Shown here: positions 7,273 to 12,856 of the stretch, in pieces
How positions within the stretch are numbered: the stretch's first letter is position 1
Layout of the letters: every line of letters begins with the position of its first letter
NCBI GenBank assembly: GCA_964618855.1
Contig: CAZUCD010000110.1
Location: 1-12,856 of the forward strand
DNA length: 12,856 nt
Direction of reading: 5' to 3'
Source: CAZUCD01 sp964618855
GTDB taxonomy: Bacteria > Sumerlaeota > Sumerlaeia > SLMS01 > JANRJK01
Program-made: the position numbers and the translations under genes
Notes under the pieces: generated by a model
Databases searched by the model: none
Told to the model about the DNA's origin: nothing
The model's input: only the letters and a program-made list of their open reading frames with translations

Positions 7273-7451
7273 GGGCGCCGACTCCGGGGATGGGTTGCTG
7301 CCTGAAGCGACTACAGGCGAATCGCGCCTTTATTCTCGGCGGCCTCCGCATGCGGCAAGCGCGAAGGTTGCGCCCCCCCACATCCCGTAAAGCGTTCCCC
7401 CGCGGGCGCGGGCTCGTTGCCCCCGGAGTCCGCACGCGCCATCCTCGCCCC
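7273..7451. promoter_or_regulatory. Divergent intergenic region between nfeD-like gene and transporter
   Basis: This 179-bp gap must hold the promoters of the minus-strand NfeD-flotillin-cdaA run and of the plus-strand transporter. The one A/T-rich spot is TTTATTCTC at 7329-7337. On the minus strand it offers GAGAAT (7337-7332) as a -10, with TTGCCG (7358-7353) as a -35 but a short 15-bp spacer. On the plus strand TATTCT (7331-7336) could be a -10 with no recognisable -35. The two would overlap, so the operons might compete for polymerase. All of this is weak pattern matching. Confidence 0.3.
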
Positions 7452-9104
7452 ATGGATACGCTGAGGTCGCTGCTCGCGGGAAACGAGGCGCTCCTTGTCT
7501 TTGTGATCATTGGCATCGGGCACCTGATCGGCACGATCCGCATCCGCGGATTCTCGCTCGGCGTGGCCGCGGTCCTGTTCACAGGGCTCGCCTTTGGCGC
7601 CTGGACCGAACCGGGGAAGCCTGCCCTACACGTCTCGCAGGCTGTCATCGAGCTCGGATTGATCCTTTTCGTGTATGCCGTCGGGCTGACGAGCGGCCCG
7701 GGGTTCTTCCGCGCATTCCTGCGCCACGGGCTGAAGTACAACCTCGCGGTGATCGCGGCCCTTGCGATTGGCGCGCTCGTGACGCTGGGCGGGGCACGCG
7801 TGCTGGGCCTCGACGCGGGCATGGCCGCAGGGGCGTTCTGCGGCGGCCTGACCAACACTCCCGCAATGGCCGCCGTCTCCCACTACCTGCACGGTGCGGC
7901 GCCGGACCTCGCCTCGAACCCCGTCGTGGGGTACTCCGTGACGTATCCGTTCGGCCTTCTCGGCGGCATACTGGCGCTGCACGCGCTGACGTGGCTCTCC
8001 CGCGACGCATTCGCCCGCGAGCGCGCGGCCGGCCAGGCCGCCAGGGCCGCGGCCGCCGAGCTCACCACCCAGAGCTACGAAGTCACGAACCCGGACGTCA
8101 TCGGCCACTCACTCGGCGAGCTCGCCGTCCGCGACAGGATTGGCGTCCTCGTGACGCGCATCATGAAGCGCGGCGCCGTCTCCGTCCCCACGAAGTACAC
8201 CGTCCTCGAGGCGGGCGACATCCTTACCGGCTTCGGCAGCCCCCCCCATCTGGAGGCAGCCCTCCCATTCTTCGGTCGCACCTCAGACGTGAAGCTCGAG
8301 AACAGCCGCGAGCACCTGGAGGTCCTGCGCGTCCTCGTGTCCCGCCGCGACGTCGTCGGCAAGGTGATCGACGAACTCGACCTCGCGCGCAGGTTCGGCG
8401 CCCAGATCACACGCGTCCGCCGCGCAGACCTCGAGTTCATGCCCACGGAGTCCATGCGCATCGCGCTCGGCGACCGCCTGCGCATCGTGGCGCCCCGCGA
8501 GCGCGTCGCCGAGGTCACGTCCTTCTTCGGCGACTCCGAGCGCCAGAAGATGGACCTCGACATCACGGCCCTGACCATCGGCATCTCGCTGGGCGTGCTC
8601 GTCGGGATGCTGCCCATCCCGATCCCCGGGATCGGCTCGCTGACACTGGGATTTGCCGGGGGACCGCTGCTCGTTGCCCTCGTCCTGGGCTACTTCGGCA
8701 GGACCGGGCCCGTCGTGTGGACGATCCCCCTGGAGGCAAGCGAGACCCTGCGGCACATCGGGCTGCTGCTCTTCCTCGCCGGGGTTGGCGTCCTGGCAGG
8801 CGGGAACATAGTGCCTGCGCTCGCCGCCGACGGGGCGAAGGTCGCCTTCCTCGGCTTCGCGGCCACACTGGCAACCTCCGCCGCGTGCCTCATCTGCCTC
8901 CGCGGCTTCGCGGGGGCCGGCATCGTGGACACTCTCGGCGTAGCCTCCGCGATGCTGACCCAGCCATCCACGCTCGAGGTCGGCCGCCGCCTCGCCGACT
9001 CGGACGACGTGTACGTCGCCTACGCGACCTCCCAACCCGTCGCGGCGATCACGAAGATCATCTTCGCGCAGGTCCTCGCCATCGTCCTGCTCCGCATGTC
9101 CTGA
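7452..9104 (+). CDS. AspT/YidE-type transporter with two RCK_C domains
   Basis: A 550-residue inner-membrane transporter of the aspartate:alanine exchanger (AAE) family, which includes AspT, YidE and YbjL. The substrate here is unknown. The layout is typical. Membrane helices fill about 12-182, with the conserved half-motif GAFCGGLTNTPAMAA (127-141). Two cytoplasmic RCK_C (TrkA_C) domains follow. The first, about 211-275, contains IGHSLGELAVRDRIGV and AGDILTGFG; the second, about 291-360, contains VVGKVIDELDLARRFG and LGDRLRIVA. A second membrane half fills about 372-546, with the matching motif GVASAMLTQPSTLEV (496-510). The frame is open upstream to 7290, but the ATG at 7452 begins at the family start. 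No Shine-Dalgarno sequence is visible before it, which is odd. RCK_C domains bind c-di-AMP in KtrA/KtrC and CpaA, so control by the product of the divergent cdaA gene is worth considering. Confidence 0.88.
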   Translation: MDTLRSLLAGNEALLVFVIIGIGHLIGTIRIRGFSLGVAAVLFTGLAFGAWTEPGKPALHVSQAVIELGLILFVYAVGLTSGPGFFRAFLRHGLKYNLAVIAALAIGALVTLGGARVLGLDAGMAAGAFCGGLTNTPAMAAVSHYLHGAAPDLASNPVVGYSVTYPFGLLGGILALHALTWLSRDAFARERAAGQAARAAAAELTTQSYEVTNPDVIGHSLGELAVRDRIGVLVTRIMKRGAVSVPTKYTVLEAGDILTGFGSPPHLEAALPFFGRTSDVKLENSREHLEVLRVLVSRRDVVGKVIDELDLARRFGAQITRVRRADLEFMPTESMRIALGDRLRIVAPRERVAEVTSFFGDSERQKMDLDITALTIGISLGVLVGMLPIPIPGIGSLTLGFAGGPLLVALVLGYFGRTGPVVWTIPLEASETLRHIGLLLFLAGVGVLAGGNIVPALAADGAKVAFLGFAATLATSAACLICLRGFAGAGIVDTLGVASAMLTQPSTLEVGRRLADSDDVYVAYATSQPVAAITKIIFAQVLAIVLLRMS

Positions 9105-9206
9105 CCCGGCCGGGCGCGGTGCCATCGTTCAACCTTGCCCACCCCGGCCCCATCCGCCCCCAATCTGCCCACCAAATCCGCATCCGGAACGAGGAGACAG
9201 GAACCG
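9105..9206 (+). other. C-rich, G-poor spacer between transporter and bactofilin-like gene
   Basis: After a small palindrome (CCCGGCCGGG, 9105-9114), about 9120-9188 is strongly C-rich on the coding strand with little G and no T-run hairpin. C-rich, G-poor unstructured RNA is the usual character of Rho loading sites, so Rho-dependent termination after the transporter gene is a possibility. No promoter for the downstream gene could be recognised. The Shine-Dalgarno GAGGAG/AGGA of the next gene lies at 9191-9202. Confidence 0.25.
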
Positions 9207-9884
9207 ATGATTCGCAAGATTGCGCGCGGCTCAGCCTTCGCGGGGCTCGTCCTCGCGGCGGCCGTCACGATGGGCTGCCAGAGCATCAAGGTCGCCGACG
9301 GCGTCAGCATGCCCGGCGGCAAGAACACCGTCTTCGGCAAGATCGAGGTCGGCAACGACGCCTCCGTCGGCGGGCCGCTCACCACCTCCAACGGCTCAGT
9401 CGTCGTAGGCAACAACTCGCGCACGAAGAACATCTCGACCAAGCGCGGCAACATCGGCGTCGGCACCGGGTCCACGATCGAAGGCTCCCTCTCGACCGGC
9501 CTTGGCGACGTCATCATCGGCGAGAAGTCCGAGGTCACCGGCGGCATCACGTCCGAGAACGGAACCGTGACCGTGCGCGAGGGGTGCACGATCGGAGGCA
9601 GCCTGCGCGCCACCAGCCACATCGCAGTCACCGGCAGCACCGTCGAGGGGAACATCTACTCGAGCCAGGGCAACATCGACCTGGTCGACTCGCGCATCAA
9701 GGGGGGCGTCAACCTCGAGCGCTCGACCAACGTCATCGCCGACGGGGGCCAGAAGCTCACCCTCGGCCGCGACGTCGTCGTCGAGGGCCCCATCAAGGTC
9801 AGCGGCAACGTCCGCGTCCTCGTCCACAAGTCCGCCCGCGCCAAGGGCGGCATCGAAGGCGTTGATCCCGAACCGTTCGAGTAG
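9207..9884 (+). CDS. Exported bactofilin-like beta-helix protein, probable lipoprotein
   Basis: A 225-residue protein with an N-terminal export signal: basic MIRK and a hydrophobic core AFAGLVLAAAV (10-20). The signal ends at Cys24 in V-T-M-G-C. The Gly before Cys fits a lipobox, though Thr at -3 is unusual. The rest is a regular repeat of 17-19 residues, G-x-(V/I)-x-(V/I)-G-x-x-S-x-(V/I)-x-G-x-(I/L)-x-(S/T). Seven consecutive rungs start at residues 44, 63, 81, 100, 119, 138 and 155, which predicts a right-handed parallel beta-helix as in bactofilins (polymer-forming cytoskeletal proteins). Bactofilins are cytoplasmic, so an exported relative is a variant; a head-GIN-type beta-helix lipoprotein is the main alternative. 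The ATG at 9207 is chosen for the signal peptide and AGGA ribosome site; upstream in-frame codons are not convincing. The function is unknown; a structural envelope role is inference. Confidence 0.75.
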   Translation: MIRKIARGSAFAGLVLAAAVTMGCQSIKVADGVSMPGGKNTVFGKIEVGNDASVGGPLTTSNGSVVVGNNSRTKNISTKRGNIGVGTGSTIEGSLSTGLGDVIIGEKSEVTGGITSENGTVTVREGCTIGGSLRATSHIAVTGSTVEGNIYSSQGNIDLVDSRIKGGVNLERSTNVIADGGQKLTLGRDVVVEGPIKVSGNVRVLVHKSARAKGGIEGVDPEPFE

Positions 9885-9923
9885 GCCGAAAAACAGGGAC
9901 ACGAACCATTTCCTTCACGATGC

Positions 9924-9955
9924 ACTTCGGGGGACCCGCTAGGGTCCCCCGAAGT
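9924..9955. terminator. Perfect 14-bp stem-loop between convergent genes, likely bidirectional terminator
   Basis: ACTTCGGGGGACCC (9924-9937), a GCTA loop, then GGGTCCCCCGAAGT (9942-9955): 14 of 14 base pairs match. It lies 40 nt after the bactofilin-like stop and 138 nt beyond the stop of the convergent FG-GAP gene, so it could end or protect both transcripts. The plus-strand tail is CTTTCC, and the minus-strand tail lacks Ts, so classical intrinsic termination would be weak. It may act mainly as a 3'-end stabiliser. Confidence 0.6.
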
Positions 9956-9966
9956 CTTTCCATCCA

Positions 9967-10016
9967 TCCGGGGGGGCGGCGTCCCGCCGCCGCGACTTGG
10001 CGTGACGCGCAGGAGC
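9967..10016. repeat. 50-bp direct repeat, copy 1 (3' side of the FG-GAP gene)
   Basis: A 50-bp segment starting TCCGGGGGGGCGG and ending CGCGCAGGAGC recurs in the same orientation at 12748-12797 with 48 of 50 identities; the differences are at 9988 and 9997. Inside is a hairpin, GGCGGC... paired with GCCGCC at 9975-9980 / 9986-9991 around a GTCCC loop. Copy 1 starts 77 nt downstream of the minus-strand FG-GAP stop codon. It has no insertion-sequence ends or integron attC core sites that I can see. It resembles a dispersed REP-like intergenic element. Confidence 0.85.
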
Positions 10017-10092
10017 CCGCTCCAAACCGCGACCGCGTCGGCTCAAGCAGGCCCCGCAACAGTTCAAGGCGGCGGTGCAATCCAGCGAACTG

Positions 10093-12594
10093 CTACTCGT
10101 ACATCGACCACGTTCGCTCGGCCCCTGCCGCGCCTCCGGCCGGAACCTCGAAGATGTAAGCGACGCCGGATTCCCACTCGGGCGCATCCTCGGTCGGTGC
10201 TCCGATGACGACTGTTCCGCCCGTGACTGAGACGGCCGATCCGAACCCCCCGACGTCCGTCGGATTCTCGGAAACCAGCTTCTCGACCTGCGTCCAAGCC
10301 GTCCCCGAGCGCGTGAACAGATAGGCTGCGCCCGCGTCCGTTGCCGTCCCCACCTCGGCCTTGCTAGCGACGACTATCGCATTGTTGCCGGAGAGCGCGA
10401 CTGAACTGCCGAAAAGATCGTTCGCCGAAGGGTCGGCAGGTTGGAGCGAGTGGCTGAGCGACCACATCGAGCCGACGCGTTCAAAGATGTATGCCCTCCC
10501 GGCATTGGTAGGGGCGGACCTTGTCTCGCCGACCAGAACGGTGTTGCCTTCTACGGCCACCGTGCCTCCGAAGAGGCTGCCGATCAATGGAGTCGGCGTA
10601 TTCAGCTTTGCCTCCAGGTCCCACGTGCTGCCCGTCCGGCGGAACACGTAGGCGGCGCCGGCATTTACCGCACCGTTGTAACTCCAGCGCGCACCAACGA
10701 CCGCAACGTTGCCATGGAGGGCGACTGCCCGGCCGAAGAAGTCCGGGGTGCCGGTGGTGTCGGGAGAGTACAATCGCTGCTGCAGGGTCCATGTTCCTGC
10801 CGTCCGGACAAAGGCGTAGACGAGGCCCCGTTCCTCTGTTCCGTCGTGGACTTGATCCGTTCCAACCAGTAGGGTGTCCCCCCACACGGCTATCGAACTT
10901 CCGAAGGCTATGCCGTCGCCCGGGTCAGGATCAGAGATTTCTTGCTCCAGCGTCCACGCTCCACCGACGCGTTCGTAGGAGAGCACTGGGCCGCCGACTG
11001 TAGTTACGGTACCATCTCCGACATCCTTGGTCAGAACCAACGCGGTGTCCCCGGAGACTGCCGCCGAAGAGCCGAAGACGTGTGTCGCTGGCAGTGTCGA
11101 TGGGCGCACCACCCGCTGTCGCTCGACCCAATCGCTTCCGACGCGTTCGAAGAAGTACAATGTGCCGATCGTGCCATCCGGATTGATGTGCTCCGGTGAG
11201 CTTATGATCACCGTGTTGCCGGAGGCGGCCACCCCACTTGCAAAGTGGTCGCCATTGGCCCAACCCCGGGGGGCATCGAACGCCTCCGCACTTCCCCAAA
11301 CACCCGCGCTTCTGCTCAGGACACCGACGACGCCCGGATTGCCAGAAACCAGCGTCGACTGGAAGGGCATCCCGACAATCAGGTTGTCGCCGGAGATGGC
11401 CAACCTCCTTCCGATCTCCCTCGGCATTATCGCTGGGGAAAGATCAGCGGCGGTGATCTTCTGGGTCAGACCCCAGATGCCGGCAATTCGTGCAAAGACA
11501 TAGGCGGCCCCCGCAGACCCGTGCGGTGTATCGTGGAGCGGGGCCCCCACGATCAGGGTATCCCCAGCCAGCAACACGCTTGCACCGAAGTAATCCAAGA
11601 CCTGAGAATCACCGCCGTCGATTTTCTGCTGCTCAGTCCACGTCCCACCAGATTCGGTGAATGCAAACACGGTGCCGACGGTCGAGCCGCCGATTACGTC
11701 GGACTTTGCGCCTATCGCGGCGGAGCTTCCCGAGATGCTCACTGAACAACCAAACTCCGCACCGCCATGCGCCGCGGAAGGGGTCAGGCGTTGGGTTTGT
11801 GTCCAAACTCCCGAGACACGCCTGAAGGCATACGCAGCACCGGTTTCATTTCCTGTGCCATCGTCCCCCGGGGCTCCGATGATCGCAACATCGCCTTCAA
11901 GGCAGAGCGAGGCCCCGAACATCTGGCCCACCTGAGGTAGCGTCGCGTGCAATTCTCGTTGCTCGACCCAATTGCCGCCGACGCGTTCAAACACGTAGGC
12001 GGCTCCTGCCCCTTGGCCCCAGGAATCATCCTGCACGGCTCCGACCAGCAGGGTGTCCCCATCAAGCGCCAGCGCGCCGCCGAACTTGTCAAACTGTGCT
12101 GCATCCGATGCCACCAACTTCTGCTGGAAACTCCACGCGCCGCCAGACAGTGTGAAGATGTAAACGGCTCCCACGGCGGGGTTACCGTGCACCTGGGTGC
12201 GAGCGTTCGGAGCTCCGATGGCAATAGTATTGCCGTCAATCGCTACCGACGCACCGACGGACGCGCCGGCGTCTGGGTCGTTGGCGAACAGCGTGGCATC
12301 GAGAACATAGCCGCCTGACGGGCCTTTCCGCCAGACCGAGGCTGCACCCGCGCCCGAGAACCCGCCCGCAGCCGTCACCGTGGCTCCGACGACCAATACA
12401 TCCGCATCCATGGCTACAGCCGAGCCCAGTGCACGCAACTGCGTCCCTTCGGCAGGGTTGTCCAACCGAATTCGAGGGACCTGCGCGCCGGCCGTGTTCA
12501 TCCGAACCGCCAGCATGGATACCAGAACTGCAAAGCCGATGCTGCCCAGCATCCTTCGGTGTTCGCAGGTATCTCGTAGCAATGATGTTCGCAT
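10093..12594 (-). CDS. Secreted FG-GAP repeat protein with 14 beta-propeller blades
   Basis: An 833-residue exported protein built almost wholly of FG-GAP-type repeats, the fold of integrin-alpha propellers; such proteins are usually surface or secreted adhesion/binding proteins. A signal peptide (1-37: basic start, hydrophobic 15-30, likely cut after AGA) precedes 14 repeats. The F-G/G-S repeat starts lie near residues 57, 114, 172, 227, 282, 337, 395, 452, 508, 565, 621, 676, 729 and 785, about 56 residues apart. The pattern is F-G-x-S-V-A-(I/L)-x-G-(D/N)-T-x-(L/I)-V-G-A-P ... G-A-A-Y-V-F-x-R-x-G-x-x-W-T-x-x-Q-K-L. The last repeat lacks the W-x-x-x-Q-K-L strand, while residues 40-49 look able to supply it. 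No PEP-CTERM, sortase or outer-membrane sorting signal ends the protein. The ATG at 12594 is chosen over an upstream open frame to 12840 because of GGAGG 7 nt away and the signal peptide. The ligand is unknown. Confidence 0.9.
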   Translation of the reverse strand: MRTSLLRDTCEHRRMLGSIGFAVLVSMLAVRMNTAGAQVPRIRLDNPAEGTQLRALGSAVAMDADVLVVGATVTAAGGFSGAGAASVWRKGPSGGYVLDATLFANDPDAGASVGASVAIDGNTIAIGAPNARTQVHGNPAVGAVYIFTLSGGAWSFQQKLVASDAAQFDKFGGALALDGDTLLVGAVQDDSWGQGAGAAYVFERVGGNWVEQRELHATLPQVGQMFGASLCLEGDVAIIGAPGDDGTGNETGAAYAFRRVSGVWTQTQRLTPSAAHGGAEFGCSVSISGSSAAIGAKSDVIGGSTVGTVFAFTESGGTWTEQQKIDGGDSQVLDYFGASVLLAGDTLIVGAPLHDTPHGSAGAAYVFARIAGIWGLTQKITAADLSPAIMPREIGRRLAISGDNLIVGMPFQSTLVSGNPGVVGVLSRSAGVWGSAEAFDAPRGWANGDHFASGVAASGNTVIISSPEHINPDGTIGTLYFFERVGSDWVERQRVVRPSTLPATHVFGSSAAVSGDTALVLTKDVGDGTVTTVGGPVLSYERVGGAWTLEQEISDPDPGDGIAFGSSIAVWGDTLLVGTDQVHDGTEERGLVYAFVRTAGTWTLQQRLYSPDTTGTPDFFGRAVALHGNVAVVGARWSYNGAVNAGAAYVFRRTGSTWDLEAKLNTPTPLIGSLFGGTVAVEGNTVLVGETRSAPTNAGRAYIFERVGSMWSLSHSLQPADPSANDLFGSSVALSGNNAIVVASKAEVGTATDAGAAYLFTRSGTAWTQVEKLVSENPTDVGGFGSAVSVTGGTVVIGAPTEDAPEWESGVAYIFEVPAGGAAGAERTWSMYE

Positions 12595-12602
12595 TCGAAT
12601 GC
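12591..12602. other. 12-bp palindrome spanning the FG-GAP start codon
   Basis: GCATTCGAATGC is a perfect 12-bp palindrome. It overlaps the ATG of the FG-GAP gene and fills the gap to its GGAGG ribosome site (12606-12602). A protein bound here, or an RNA fold, could affect initiation, but one palindrome of this length may be chance. No convincing promoter was found in the 12595-12747 stretch upstream. Confidence 0.25.
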
Positions 12603-12747
12603 CTCCGGCAGAGCAGATTCCCGACGAACGGTTAAGCGGTACCTGACCTTGAACCTGTGACGGCAACTGCGACCCGTCAATGAGTTCCGCGATTTCAGCG
12701 CAATCGTCGTATCCTGAATGGGAGACTGGGGAGTGTTGGAGCAGGCG

Positions 12748-12797
12748 TCCGGGGGGGCGGCGTCCCGCTGCCGCGACCTGGCGTGACGCGCAGGAGC
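12748..12797. repeat. 50-bp direct repeat, copy 2 (5' side of the FG-GAP gene)
   Basis: Second copy of the element at 9967-10016, same orientation, 48 of 50 identical. It differs by T at 12769 (C in copy 1) and C at 12778 (T in copy 1). The T at 12769 breaks one GC pair of the internal hairpin to a G-U wobble on the plus strand. It lies 154 nt upstream of the FG-GAP start. By analogy with copy 1 it may mark the 3' side of another minus-strand gene beyond the right edge. The remaining bases to 12856 show no gene. Confidence 0.85.
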
Positions 12798-12856
12798 GCA
12801 CTTCAAGGCGCCACTGTCGGGCACATCCGGCTGTCCACATCTGGATTCGCAGAAGA

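Noticed and set aside
5197..7305. A long plus-strand open frame of 702 codons opposite the flotillin and NfeD genes
   Set aside because: It is antisense to well-supported genes, its translation is Arg/Leu/His/Asp-rich low-complexity sequence mirroring the EA-rich coil, and long stop-free antisense frames are expected at this GC content.
7315..7331. AGGCG-AATCG-CGCCT hairpin followed by TTATT as a terminator
   Set aside because: The stem is five base pairs and it lies in a divergent promoter gap where neither gene's transcript ends.
7991..9865. A plus-strand open frame of 624 codons overlapping the transporter and bactofilin-like genes in another frame
   Set aside because: The Arg/Pro/His-rich translation has no family features, and it crosses two genes with clear domains and starts.
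9967..10016. The 50-bp repeat as an integron attC site
   Set aside because: No GTTRRRY/RYYYAAC core sites are present in either copy, and no integrase is visible.
12595..12840. N-terminal extension of the FG-GAP protein by 82 codons
   Set aside because: The extension runs through the intergenic 50-bp repeat, while the ATG at 12594 has GGAGG at good spacing and begins a signal peptide.

Overview
The window is high-GC bacterial chromosome with densely packed genes. No tRNA, rRNA, phage, transposase or CRISPR array was seen. The combination of a large extracytoplasmic FG-GAP repeat protein, a bactofilin-like exported protein, an NfeD/flotillin pair and a cdaA-ybbR-pdxJ run suggests Planctomycetota, perhaps Phycisphaerae. 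This is inferred from gene content and protein style only and is not secure.

Positions 1-7272 all read on the minus strand. In transcription order they are an NfeD-like membrane protein, a flotillin/YqiK-like SPFH protein, the diadenylate cyclase CdaA, a YbbR/CdaR-like membrane-anchored protein, pyridoxine 5'-phosphate synthase PdxJ and a GT4-type glycosyltransferase. After a terminator-like hairpin come groES and the 5' part of groEL, which runs off the left edge. From nfeD to pdxJ the spacing is tight (42 nt gap, 4 nt overlap, 20 nt overlap, 9 nt gap), so this looks like one transcription unit joining a membrane-microdomain scaffold to c-di-AMP synthesis. groES has its own upstream block: a hairpin with a T run, an excellent -24/-12 (sigma-54) promoter match, a GC-rich leader hairpin and a strong Shine-Dalgarno sequence.

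Positions 7452-9884 read on the plus strand. They hold an AspT/YidE-type transporter with two central RCK_C domains, divergent from nfeD, followed by a small exported bactofilin-like beta-helix protein. RCK_C domains are established c-di-AMP receptors in other proteins, so a local signal-maker/signal-reader pairing with the divergent cdaA operon is possible but untested.

Positions 9885-12856 hold a perfect 14-bp stem-loop between convergent genes and an 833-residue secreted FG-GAP protein on the minus strand. That protein has 14 repeats, equal to 2 x 7 propeller blades. A 50-bp direct repeat (48/50 identical) lies on each side of the gene, and the gene is visibly less GC-rich than its neighbours. 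Together these suggest a repeat-bounded cassette or an array of related genes continuing to the right.
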